From: Azadirachta indica
Lineage: Eukaryota; Streptophyta; Magnoliopsida; Sapindales; Meliaceae
Length of the DNA stretch: 64,000 bases
Direction of reading: 5' to 3'
Assembly (NCBI GenBank): GCA_022749755.1
Contig: CM040446.1
Span: 798,966 to 862,965 of the forward strand
Shown here: one piece after another, positions 22,847-34,020 of the stretch
Position numbering within the stretch: the stretch's first letter is position 1
How the letters are laid out: each line of letters starts with the position of its first letter
Made by a program: the position numbers and the translations under genes
The notes under the pieces: model-generated
Seen by the model: the letters and a program-made list of their open reading frames with translations, nothing else
Told to the model about the DNA's origin: nothing
Databases searched by the model: none

Positions 22847-23321
22847 GTACTAGTTTGTAATGCAACAATACAATATTAACTCCTTTGTGTGCAAAATAGG
22901 AAGGAATTAGTTAGATCAAACTAAAAACTCCTAAAATCTTTGTATTTATCTTAACAATCATATTTTCCTTTTTTTTTTTTTGGTTTCTCCCTTATTTAAC
23001 TTTCCTTTTGTGTAAGAAAATTTCACATTATATATGCACTATTTTTTGACAATGTGGTCTTTAATTATTAACATTTCTTACTAATATAGAATTTTTACAA
23101 TAAGTTGAAATTTCTTTCTTACCATATAGTGCGTATATCCAATTATTAAACATTCATTCGTAGTTCTGAAAAGTACTAATAATGATAGGAAACTAATAAA
23201 AATGATCGTATGTATTATTCTAACTTATTTGAATAATATCAGATTATATATCACTTGGTCTATATACGTCAGATATATGATTAAGAAGAGTACTAGGGGT
23301 TAATGTTTTTAAGTAACATAT

Positions 23322-23480
23322 GCAATTAACACAATCGTGCCAGATTTTCTCACTCTTAAAGAAAACTTCAAATGGAGTTTTCTCATTGTATGCAAAAAGT
23401 GTATGCTAGCAAAACAAGCCCATCGTGACAACATTTTTCTACAATAAGAAGATTAGTACAACAACTACTTGCAAAGGTTT
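23322..23480 (-). pseudogene. Relic of a diverged type A prolamin-like gene
   Basis: The reverse complement shows SSCCTNLLIVEKCCHDGLVLLA, as in the CC...C part of type A. After a frameshift it reads NEKTPFEVFFKSEKIWHDC, as in the C-terminal part. It is clearly more distant from A1-A5 than they are from each other, and pairs with the relic at 2685-2765. Both lie upstream of a DEFL pseudogene, so it may come from an older unit. Confidence 0.65.
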
Positions 23481-23736
23481 CATTTTTTAAATGCAATTCT
23501 TAAGAGTTATTTTAGCATGTATATCACATTAACAGCAGATTAACCCACAGGTTATTTGCCCATTTTTTAAAACTAAAGGGAGTTTTACTATAGCCCAAAA
23601 ATTTAGGGATATTTATTGTTTTTAAAAGTTTGAGGGGTATATATGTGGCAAAATCTGAAAATTAAAATAAGCGTAAAGAGCATTTTGATTAATCTGAAAG
23701 ATTTGGTCTAACACTCTTATTAGTTATAGTAATTTT

Positions 23737-24196
23737 TGTTGGAGATTTTTTAGTATAAAATTGATAATATAATAAATAACACAAGATATTCATAGTCAAG
23801 GCATACATAAATGCATTGTCCTTAAGGAAATTTCTACCGCTCTAGAACGATGTACTAGTGCAAACAGGATTTCATGGCACTATTCCCTCCAAGATGTAAT
23901 GGTTGTTAGGTGCACTCCCAAGTATAAAACTCTTGAACAACACTAAAATTAAATATCATTCTCTACTAATATTTGTAAGTGATGAGAGATCAAAACAATG
24001 TAGGAATGACATTTTTCTTATATATATTATTTATGTATCTCTCTATATATAAATGGCCAAAATATATCCTCTATTTATAAAGATACATGTACCCTTTCAT
24101 TTGAAACATGTCTCTCTATAATACCATTTCATTTATAACTTTTATACATTTCCAAATGTATTTTGAAATATTTGTATATTTATAAAATATACAACA
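23737..24196 (-). repeat. LTR of degenerate element, copy 1
   Basis: About 460 bp, TG...CA bounded, containing the shared GCATTGTCCTTAAGGAAATT motif also present at 25940 and 34021. Confidence 0.6.
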
Positions 24197-25939
24197 ATCC
24201 ATTTTTTGCCTATGGGATCTCCTATCACATAGGTGGAGTTCCTATCACTTTTACCTTTTGTTTTAGGCATAATCCCCTCTTCCTCAACTTTTAAAAATCA
24301 TAATTCATTTTAATGGTTTTTCTCAAACAAATTGTCCAAAATTAATTTTCTTATTCTCACTTAAGTGATTACATCATGTCTTTTTAAGATTTTTTTTTAT
24401 TTAAATGATATAAAGATCCAGATATACACATTTTTTTTTTTTAGTTGATAGCTTTTCAACACATTTCATCTCTACTAAAGGCAATTCAACATCAATATAT
24501 TACTTTTTATTATTGCCTTTTTTAATAGTAAAGGATCATCACATTACACACTAATGGTGCCTTTTGCATATTTATTCAATAATCTTATAGGCAATTTAAG
24601 AGTCTTATTGAAAACTATTAACATATTTATAATATTTATAATTTCTCAAAAAATATAATAATGATGCCTATACCACATGAAGTCATATTTCATACAACTT
24701 TTATTGACTATAAAAGGCTACTATAACACATATTTTGTTTAATAAAATGAGACTAATCTTCAATTTAATATACATATATATTAAATAATAATTGCTCCTC
24801 TCATAATTAAATTAGGAGTAATAAATTATAGTCTCTTTTGTTTCATACATGCTAGAACTCAATTCAATCAATATATTTAATTAATTTAGAAACTTTAAAA
24901 CTAGTACTTAAAATAAATTAAGGTCAAGTAAATATAATTCAAAATCACATCAACATTATAATGAATTATATATCATATGACCTTTGCTTAATACACAAAA
25001 TATTATACCCAATATGACTATATTATAAACAATCATAAGTCATTAGGGTCACATTAGTGTTATTTAATAACTTAGCAGGGTCAATAAGACCTTTTCAGAA
25101 AAATCAGGATCAATAGAATGAGATTATATTAAAAGGCAAGATTAATCAATAGATATTGACCTTAATGATAATTTACCATTGAACTCAAATGATATTATTA
25201 TCTTCTTCCTTTCAATAGACTCGACTCTTATGATTCATAAGGATTCAAAAAATTCATACCATTTGAATCAAAGATCATATATCCACATATGTTAGTTGCC
25301 TTAAAATTCATAAAATAGTATACATTCATTATAGTTATCAAATTCAAGAACATAACTTGCATTTAAATATTTATAATGTTATAGTCATGTACTTGATAGT
25401 TCATAATGCAAATATGCTTGTCAAAGTGTATCCCTTTTTTTCTTATTCCAAATCAACTTTTGGGCAAAAAACATATACTTCACTTTGTCACATACCAACA
25501 AATCCCATATTTATTGTCCACTAATTTCTTCAAAACAAAATTGGCCATATTTGCAAAAATATTTGTTTTCATCCTTTGAATCAGAATCTTTTGTGTTGGT
25601 ATTTTGGCAGCAGGAAAGTTGTGTTTCATTTTTTCTATTGTTATGACATTGTTTAGCATTTTGAGCCTCAATCTCAATTGGCAGCAAAATTATCATACAA
25701 GTGCCTTTTAGTGTCGCACTCTACATGTTTGTTAAAAGATTCAAAGAATTAATGCATAATTAACCAAAATTCATGCTCTAAGAAATCAAACATGTAAGAG
25801 AGACAACACATTCTGGATGCCCAATAATTGCATAATTTCTTGCAGATCTCCCTGGATTAAGAAATATATTTCCCTCCCAGTCCACTTCCCAGTTTTGTAG
25901 TACATTATCATTACAAAAAAAAAAAAAATTCCTCAAGAA

Positions 25940-26375
25940 TGTTGGAAATTTTTTAGTATAAAATTGATGATGTAACAAATAACACAAAATATTCATAACC
26001 AAGGTATGAATAAATACATTATCCTTAAGGAAATTTATACCCCTTTAGGACGATATCCTGGTACAAACAGATTTTCATGACAGTATTCCCTCCAAGATAA
26101 CTGTTAGTTTTATAAAGGTGCACTTCCAAGTATAGAACCCTTAAATAACACTAAAATTAAATATTATTTTTTAATAATATTTGTAAGTAATGGGAGATCA
26201 AAATGATGTAAAAAAGACATTTTTTTTATATATATTCCTTGTCTATATCTTTATATATATATATATATATAAAATGGCCAAAATATAGCCTCTATTTTTA
26301 AAGATACATGTACCCTTTCATTTGGAATATGTCTCCTTATAATACCATTTCATTTATAATTTCCATACATTTTCA
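25940..26375 (-). repeat. Second LTR of degenerate element, copy 1
   Basis: Aligns with 23737-24196 up to the CATTTATAATTTCCATAC stretch, then diverges. Its TA-microsatellite part has expanded. Confidence 0.55.
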
Positions 26376-26469
26376 AAAATACTTCAAAAAGTCCAAATTT
26401 ATTGAAAACTAACAATTATACTCTTATATAATAATTATTATTCTACAAAAAAATTTATTAGGCCTCTAA

Positions 26470-26827
26470 AAGTTATAATATATTTATCTAAAATACATTA
26501 ACTAATGAAATAGATAATACTATTATCTTAATAATACATTAAGATGAAATAATTTTTATTTGTAATTATTTTGCAACAATACACAATAATTATAAATGTG
26601 CATTTTTACAAAAATTACAATACAATTTTCATTGCATAATAAAATTAAATACAAGTAAATCGTAAACCAATATTAATTATTTTAGCATTATTGCAAAATA
26701 TCTATCAATGTACCTTTGATGAATTCTTCAATGCTGAAAGAAAAAATTAATTAAATATTAATAACAATGAAGTGAAAAATAGCTAGCGATATAAATTAAT
26801 CTCTTTCGGAGCTTCCACAAGAGATTT
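26470..26827. repeat. Left half of a type A-associated unit interrupted by the gypsy element
   Basis: Aligns with 13190-13500 and ends in CACAAGAGATTT. The unit resumes at 31761 with AATTTACTGCTTC. The uninterrupted copies read CACAAGAGATCTACTGC. Confidence 0.7.
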
Positions 26828-27074
26828 TGATGCAGGACGACCTGAATAGTCTTTTTTATTTTATTTAATTTAAATTATTTTTCTTTAATTTTTTTTTGTA
26901 TTTAGCTTCTTTTATTTTTTATAGGAGTTTTTTTCATTATTTAAGTAGACTTAGGTTTTTTCTATTATAAATAGGGAGCTTACAGTATTGTTTAAACACC
27001 TTTCTTTCAATAAAATTTTATTTAAAAACTTTTGAAATCTTAGTTTTGTTTATTTTTGCGTTTCCACTTCGTCA
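26828..27074 (+). repeat. 5' LTR of the gypsy element
   Basis: 247 bp, TGATGCAGGACGACC to CTTCGTCA. Contains a TATA-like CTATTATAAATAGG (about 26958-26971) and an AATAAAA poly(A)-type signal (about 27010). Confidence 0.85.
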
Positions 27075-27090
27075 ATTGGTACCAGAGTAA
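27075..27090 (+). other. Primer binding site of the gypsy element
   Basis: ATTGGTACCAGAGTAA directly follows the 5' LTR. It resembles the TGGTATCAGAGC initiator-Met primer site common in plant LTR elements, with one base changed. Confidence 0.75.
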
Positions 27091-27109
27091 GAATTGCAAT
27101 GGTGCGCAA

Positions 27110-28210
27110 CAGCAATACGGGAAGCAACCATCCTACTGACGATGTTCAGGGGGTGCAGGCACTAACGGTGGAGGCTATTCGTGCAATAGCCGTAGAAGCT
27201 GGAAGGGTAGTCAGTAGGGAATTCACTCAATCTATTCGTCAAGAAATAGTAGATTTTGATTGAAGGTTGGAGAGGTTAGAACTAGATGGCAACAAGATCG
27301 TTGAACATAAAGCGTAGAGGGATAAATGGGATCTCGTCCCATGGTCCGACCCTAGTGCCACAACTACTTGGCATTATTAATGACAAAACACAGAGATATG
27401 AGGATTCAGATGATGATATAATTGATCAAGGTTCTGTTAGGACGCGTGGAAGTGGAAATTATGATAACTATAAGGTAAACTTAGATCTTCCTGTGTTTAA
27501 AGGGAATTTGCACATAGAAGACTTCTTTGATTGGTTGGTAGATGTTGAGAATTCTTTTGATTATATGAATATTCCTGATGAAAGAAAAATAAAATTTGTA
27601 ACCATGAAGTTAAGAGGGGGTGCGTCCGTTTGGTGGCAGCAGGTTCAGAATAAATGACAGCGTGAAGGAAAAGACATAATTAGGTCTTGGGAGCGCATGA
27701 AACAGAAGATGAAGGCTCAATATTTGCCCTTTAGTTATAAGCATGATTTGTTCAAGTAGTTATATAATTGCCGACAGGGAAATTGTTTAGCCGACAAGTA
27801 TGCTGAAGAATTCCATAGGTTATGTTCTAAGAACAACTTGAAGGAGTCAAAATCACAACTGGTTGCCAGATTCACTGGAGGGTTGCGAACTAACATACAA
27901 GACCAACTTGACATGTATACAATTTGGGATTTTTCTGAAGTTGTAAGTAAGGTAAGGAAGTTGGAGAGGTAATTAAAGCGAGTTGTTATTAAGCTGTAAG
28001 CTGCAGTACGACAATTTTTCGACTTTACCTAATCCGGTACCACAAAATAAGGGTGTAGCACCAAATATGAGTGGAGGAGAAACCAGGTGCAAAGGGGTAA
28101 TTTTGCTAACCCGCGAACTACTCAGCAACAAACTAGTAACCTGTATGTGAAACCAATGCCAAGCAAATGTTATACATGTTAATAGTCAGGATATAGATCC
28201 AATAAATATC
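27110..28210 (+). pseudogene. gag of the gypsy element, broken
   Basis: The longest open part is 27286-27657, which contains the retrotransposon gag core (LPVFKGNLHIEDFFDWL, MKLRGGASVWW). The reading continues after stops at 27655, 27757 and 27970 (SWERMKQKMKAQYLP, YAEEFHRLC). A zinc-knuckle remnant near 28168-28215 reads KCYTC, two stops, SGYRSNKYPE, with its His and last Cys lost. It would form the particle shell in an active element; here it is non-functional. Confidence 0.85.
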
Positions 28211-28214
28211 CGGA

Positions 28215-28550
28215 ATGAGAAAAAATAAAGGTGTGACGCATTATATGGATGTTGTAGTAGACAATGAAAAAGGCGAATATGAAGACGAGAAAGAAGTTTA
28301 TGTAGTTGATAGTGATGAAGGTGAAACCGTTTCTTGTATTGTGCAAAAACTATTATTAACACCTAAAATGGAAGAGGAGACACAACGAAATAAGATTTTT
28401 CGTATGAAGGGAACAATTATAAATAAAGCGTGCAAGTTGATAATCGATAGCGATAGTAGTGAAAATATAATCTCTAAGGTCATTAATAAATGTTTTGGAA
28501 TTACCCACGGAAAACCACCCGTCACCCCACAAAATTGCCTGGATTAAAAA
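28215..28550 (+). pseudogene. Protease region of the gypsy element
   Basis: 110-residue open stretch containing IIDSDSSENIIS near 28440-28475, corresponding to the DSGSxxN active-site motif of retropepsins. The essential Gly of D-S-G is replaced by Asp, so the enzyme would be inactive even without the stops. Confidence 0.7.
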
Positions 28551-28591
28551 GGGAACTGAAACGCATGTAACTGAAGTATTATAAAAGTGAT

Positions 28592-29740
28592 GTGTTGTTT
28601 GATTTTGTGGATATGGATGCATGTCATGTGTTACTAGGAAGGCCATGGCTATATGATGTTGATGCGATACATAGAGGACGACGAAACAATTATAAGTTTT
28701 GGTGGGACAGGAAGAAAATAGTATTGATGCCAATAAGTGAAACTAAGGAGGGGCAGAAGGTTCCTAGAGTAGAGGGAACAAACTTTTTAACTGTAGTAGA
28801 AGGACATATGAAAGAAGATTGTGAGGATTGTATGATGGTAGCAAAGGATGAGGAGTTGGAACGGATGCTGAAGATTTCAGAGATCATACAGCCATTACTA
28901 TCTGAGTTTTCTGACATAGTTTTAGAAAAGATGCGAGATGGGTTACCACTTATGTGGGATATACAATATTGCATTGATTTTGTGCCTAGAGCTAGTTATC
29001 CCAATTTGCCATATTATAGAATGAGTCCTAAGGAGCATGAGATTTTGCAGAAATAGGTGGATGAGTTACTTAAGAAGGGGTTTATTAGGGAGAGTAAAAG
29101 TCCTTGTGCAGTTCCCATACTTCTAGTCCCTAAAAAGGATGATAGTTGGCGGCTGTGTGAATAGCAGAGTAATTAACAGAATAACCATTAGGTATTAGTT
29201 TCCGATTCCACGATTACAAGATATGCTAGACCAGCTTGGAGAAGCAAAAGTGTTTTCCAAACTTGACTTACGTAGTGATTATCATCAAATTCACATCAAA
29301 TCTTCAGATAAGTGGAAGACAACATTCAAGACTAAAGAGGGATTGTATTAATGGATGGTAATGCCTTTCGGTTTTTCAAATGCACCAAGCACCTTCATGC
29401 TGCTTATGAATTAAGTATTGAAACCTTTCGCTTTTAAGTTTATTGTGATGTATTTTGATAACATCTTAATTTATAGTAGTGATGAGGATAGTCATTTGGT
29501 GCATTTGAGGGAGGTGTTCAAAGCACTTAGGAAGAATAAGTTGTTTGTGAACTTGAAGAAATGTAATTTTATGCAACAAAATTTAGTATTTTTGGGGTTT
29601 GTAGTCGGGGTTGACAGTATTACAGTTGATGAGTTTAAAGTTAAGGCAATTCAAGATTGGCCTACACCAAAGACTGTCAGGGAAGTAAGGAGTTTTCATG
29701 AATTAGCGACATTTTATCGTTAGGTCATTCGTAATTTTAG
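28592..29740 (+). pseudogene. Reverse transcriptase of the gypsy element, broken
   Basis: Recognisable blocks in order: LPYYRMSPKEHEILQK (ending at 29056), [52 protein letters not shown] and the catalytic box, which reads YFDNILIYS (near 29452) instead of YxDDxLIYS. The second catalytic Asp is therefore Asn. Stops interrupt at several places, for example 29054-29056 and 29161-29163. Several stops fit C-to-T change of Gln codons. Confidence 0.88.
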
Positions 29741-29859
29741 CACCATCGTAGCACCTATTACTGAGTATATAAAGAACGGAGAGTTTAATTGGGGTGATGA
29801 GCAAAATAAGAGTTTTGACATCTTCAAGGAAAAACTTTGTACGATTCCTATATTGGCAT

Positions 29860-30240
29860 TAGCTAACTTTGACAAAGTATTTAAGATGGAGTGTGATTCT
29901 TCGGGAATAGGTATTGGTGCTGTTCTTAGTCAAGAAGGTAAACCTATTAAGTATTTTAATAAGAAGTTGTGTGACACGAAACAAAAATGATCTATATATG
30001 ACCAAGAATTTTATGCAGTATTCAGGGATTGATGCATTAGGAGCATTACTTGATTTAGAGGGAGTTAATGCTTTATAGTGATCACTAGGCATTGAAGTAT
30101 ATTAATAGTCAGCATCATTTTTAATAAAAACACATGCTAGGTAGGTGTCATTTATGCAGAAATTTACGTTTGTATTGAAGTATTAGTCTGGGTAACAGAA
30201 TAAGGTAGCTGATACTTTGAGTAGGCGAGCTACTTTACTG
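29860..30240 (+). pseudogene. RNase H region of the gypsy element
   Basis: Blocks [28 protein letters not shown] and YDQEFYAVF are visible; the first contains the D-A-S-G-type start of the RNase H fold. Stops after TKQK and elsewhere break it. Confidence 0.75.
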
Positions 30241-30394
30241 GTCACTTTGAATAATGAAATAATTGGGTTTGAGGTAGTATGCAACTAATGAAAATTTCCA
30301 CATCATTTGAGATCAGTGTGATCATAATCAGCGAGTAGTAGATTTTCTTATTCATGATGGATATCTGTTTAACGCCAATAAGTTATGCATTCCT

Positions 30395-31500
30395 CGTTGT
30401 TTATTGCAAGAGCAGTTAGTACGGGAATTATATGGTGGCGGTTTGGCTAGTTATATAGGGCGAGACAAGATACTCGCCTTGGTGGGAGAAAGGTATTATT
30501 GACCACAACTTAAACGAGATATAGGAAAAATTGTACGGTAGTGCCAAGTGTGCCAAGTTGCTAAGGGACAAGTTCAGAACACTGGATTCTATACACTATT
30601 ACCCGTGCCTGAAGATATTTGAAAGGATGTGTCAATAGATTTTGTGCTAGGATTACCGCGTACCCAATGAGATAATGATTCTGTCTTTGTTATTGTGGAT
30701 CATTTTTCAAAGATGGCACATTTTATTACTTGTAAGAAAACTGATGATGCAACTCATGTGGCAAGATTATACTTTAAGGAAGTGGTTCGTCTACATAGCA
30801 TTCTTAAGTCTATTACTTCAGATAGAGATGTCAAATTTTTTAGTCATTTTTGGCATACTTTATGGGGAAAATTTGATACGAAGTTGTAATACAGTAGTAA
30901 TTTTCACCCTCAAACTGATGGGCAAACAGAGGTGGTTAATCGCACATTAAAAGCATGTTGTGTTGTATTTGTGGGGAGAAGCCTAAGCAATAGGATGCAC
31001 TGTTGCCTCAAGTAGAATTTGCTTATAATAATATGATGAATCGTTCAACTAGCAAAACTCCATTTGAGGTAGTTTATTTGCAAGCACCCCGTCATGTATT
31101 GGACCTGGTGACTTTACCAGCTTTGCCAGAAATTAATAAGGCTACAGAAAACATGGCAGAGAAGGTACAGCAAATACAAGAAGAGGTTCGTGCTAGCTTG
31201 GAAGCTGCCAACAAGAAATACAATAAAGACGCAGATCAACATCGGCGACAGAAGGTGTTTTAGGAAGAAGATCTTGTCATGGTCTATTTACGCAAAAGTC
31301 AGTTTCCTGGGATTCGTAGCAAATTGTAGAACAGAAAGTATGGGCCATTTCGTATCGTAAAGAAGATTAATGATAATGCCTATATGTTACAATTGCTGAA
31401 TGATTGGAATATCTCAAACACTTTTAATGTAGTAGATATGTACGAGTATCACGAAGATGAAGCGTTGTACCCTGAGAACTTGATGACAAGTTCATTTCAA
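30395..31500 (+). pseudogene. Integrase of the gypsy element, broken
   Basis: A zinc-binding remnant ends with CQVCQVAKG. It is followed by the catalytic core: SIDFVLGLP (first Asp), [26 protein letters not shown] (second Asp) and TDGQTEVVNRTLKAC (Glu). The DDE residues survive but stops interrupt between them. After the core come KYGPFRIVKKINDNAYMLQL and NVVDMYEYHEDE, the usual C-terminal block. No chromodomain is evident before the 3' LTR. Confidence 0.85.
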
Positions 31501-31513
31501 AGTGGCGAGAAGC

Positions 31514-31760
31514 TGATGTAGGATGACCTGAATAGTCTTTTTTATTTTATTTAATTTAAATTGTTTTTCTTTAATTTTTTTTAGTGTTTAGCTTCCTTTA
31601 TTTTTGGTAAGAGTTTTTTTCCTTATTTAAGTAGATTTAGGTTTTCTCTATTATAAATATGGAGTTTACAATATTGTTCAGACACCTTTCTTTCAATAAA
31701 ATTCCATTCAAAAACTTTTGAAACCTTAATTTCGTTTATTTTCGTGTTTTCGCTTCGTCA
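31514..31760 (+). repeat. 3' LTR of the gypsy element
   Basis: 247 bp, TGATGTAGGATGACC to CTTCGTCA, preceded by the purine-rich AGTGGCGAGAAGC. Same length as the 5' LTR, with mostly transition differences. Confidence 0.85.
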
Positions 31761-32300
31761 AATTTACTGCTTCTAATTTTAATGGAAAACATCTAATTTA
31801 TTCCTTTGCATGTTAGTTTATTTGTTGAGGAAACTTGTAAATGTATTCTTAAATTAATTCTTATAAAAATTAACTTGAAAGCATGCAAAAATTAATTTAA
31901 TTTGTAAAAGTTATAATATTATTTTAATATATTCAATGCTTTCTTTCGCTTTTAGTTGTTTGATGAGTAAAACGGTTGAAAGAATTGCTGATTTATAGTA
32001 GGAGAAATAGCATTAATTTGTAGGATTTGAAAATGTATATATATGCTAAATTTAATTTGATGTAATAAAACTTCTAAGTATTTATGAAACTTGTATTTAA
32101 TTTAATATATAATGCTCTTGATATTAAGAATTGAGTTAGTTACGAAAATAAAGAGTTGAAACATATTAAATTTCATACTTTTTTTTAAATCTCTTAACAT
32201 GTTTGTCAAAATTTTTAAATATCTTCGTCGAGATATAAAATTATGTTTTACTTTATATGAACATAAGATTAATAATTTTTTCTATGGCTATCTCATGCTT
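31761..32300 (-). pseudogene. Type A locus with the coding sequence deleted
   Basis: The A 3'-flank repeat (AAAACATCTAATTTATTCC) runs to about 31940. It then joins directly to the A upstream region (TTTTAGTTGTTTGATGAG) and the A TATA box (31991-31997, CTATAAATC on the minus strand). The whole coding part and most of the leader are missing. The promoter-side sequence continues as in the divergent A/B spacer. Confidence 0.75.
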
Positions 32301-34020
32301 AAACAAGAGTCAATTTTAAATCAATTACCCGATTGTTTCCTAAGTTTTGATTTTATTGAACTTTTATGAGAAATAAGCTATTCAATTTAAGTTTAATAAT
32401 AATAGCTCCTTACTTTTTTAAAAAAAATTATTAAATCTCTCACATAAAGAGTTTTATAACCAAAAATAATAAGAAAGTCTCAAATTTTATGCAACGCCAT
32501 GCTCCAACTCATGCCTCTTGGTTGAGTGGCTTAAAAAAATGTTTTCAAAATACTCTTTTTAAAAATAAAAAACATGTTCAACAGTTTTGCTTAAAATTAA
32601 TTTAATAAGTAATTCAATACTTTATTTGATAATATTTGATACAATAGTTTGTGTATAATCGATTTTTAAGTTGTATTTATAAAGAGTGATTCTATTTATA
32701 TTCTAAAATTTACCCTAAACACTCATATTTTAATAAAAAAATTTATTACAAAAAAAAAAAATATTATATAATTTACTATTAATGGTACAACTTAACCTAT
32801 GTGAATTTACACTTCAAACTCATATTAAATATAACTGTCTATCTTAAATCAAAATAATTTCTCTTCCATATCAAAGTTAATTTATCATAATATTTTTTAT
32901 AATCATTGATATAAGGAAAACAAAATCAACATATAGGAAGATTCAAATGACAATTCTTTTTAGAAAATTATACATCACATAAAATAAGGGCAAACTTCTA
33001 ACTTATTAAAATTTTAATTAAATTTGAAAATTTTATTTTAAGAAATAAAAAAGTACATAGGTGTGATGGATTATCTTATAGGTGTATGTAAAAAAATGAA
33101 AATATATAATTAAAAATACTCAATTAAAGGCTATTTAGGCTCTTATAAGGGTGTATAGAATAAATTTTAATTTTTAAATTTTTTTATATGGGCCTACAAG
33201 TAAAACGAGTCGAGTAGATTTTAGTGTGCAAATAAGCCAACCCTTATATAAATGATTAGTCCTTTTTAATAACTTATTTTACATTTTAAGAATAAATATA
33301 TGGTCTTTGATTCTTAATTTTTTTATATATTAGTTGTATAAGAAGGCCTAGTTGATTAAAAATCTTTGTCTCAAGCCTCAAATTACCATGTGTGGACCTT
33401 AATCAACCAACAATATTAATATTAGCTAGTATACATAGTCATATTATCAAACAACCGCTATATGGTATATTTGTGGAAAGGGAGGCTCCCAACATAATTT
33501 ATGAACCATACTGCTTCTTTTAAGTTAACCGTTGGGTTGCTTAAAATATAATTCATCAGTCTAAATGTAGCACCTATATCATACAATTATTATTTTGTAC
33601 TCAATGAATAAAAATGATCACACCATTTTTGTAATATATATATATATATATACACAAACATACATACATGTATATATATATATATATTAAGTAAAATATA
33701 TTATTAATAAAATAAAGAGAAAGGGAGATTACAAGATCAATCCTTAGATTTTATTATAAACAGATCATAGTTCAAAAACAACAGTAAGCTGCAGAGATTT
33801 TGCTGCAAAGGCAAAGCCAAACAGAATCGTTAATAGAATTGTTAATCTCGTATAAATATTTAAAAGTATTAGTTGTATGAATATTTCAGTTCTTATACTA
33901 AAAATTTAAGTTTAACAAACTCTTTCATGTCACAAATGAATTAGCTAGTAAAAAAATTTTACCTTTGTTTTTATCATTTTAGCATAATTATATATCTTGG
34001 CCTTCTGAGGTTGGTGGTTG
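32300..34020. repeat. Intergenic; spacer repeat
   Basis: 32500-33340 aligns with 20450-21500 and 39600-40700. Beyond that, a TA microsatellite lies at about 33631-33690. No gene recognised apart from the repeat at 33711. Confidence 0.5.
33711..33824 (-). mobile_element. Retroelement 3'-end fragment, inverted copy
   Basis: The reverse complement matches 9127-9262 (CTGTTTGGCTTT through GATTGATCTTGTAATCTCCC). Likely a LINE-type 3' tail; class inferred. Confidence 0.45.

Larger units (their letters stand above)
23737..26400 (-). mobile_element. Degenerate non-coding LTR element, copy 1
   Basis: Two direct repeats of a roughly 460-bp sequence (23737-24196 and about 25940-26375) bounded by TGTTGG and ACAACA flank a 1.7-kb internal part with no convincing coding sequence. 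The second repeat loses similarity near its right end. The internal part aligns with about 35020-36350 of copy 2. On the minus strand the repeats would start TGTTGTATAT and end CCAACA, as LTRs do. No primer site is recognised. Best reading: a decayed non-autonomous LTR retrotransposon on the minus strand. Confidence 0.6.
26828..31760 (+). mobile_element. Ty3/gypsy LTR retrotransposon, complete but decayed
   Basis: A 4.9-kb element with two 247-bp LTRs (26828-27074, 31514-31760) that start TG and end CA. A primer site resembling the initiator-Met tRNA type follows the left LTR. Internal order is gag, protease, reverse transcriptase, RNase H, integrase, the Ty3/gypsy order. The coding region is broken by many stops and frameshifts. 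Flanks GATTT and AATTT fit a 5-bp target duplication with one change. The LTRs differ at roughly 25-30 sites by eye, mostly transitions, so the insertion is old. It lies within a former type A unit. The lineage was not determined. Confidence 0.88.

Noticed and set aside
25480..26002. Small minus-strand frames in the non-coding LTR element
   Set aside because: Short, start mostly without ATG and no retroelement domain could be recognised.
33631..33690. TA-rich stretch considered as a control element
   Set aside because: Simple TA microsatellite without conserved context.
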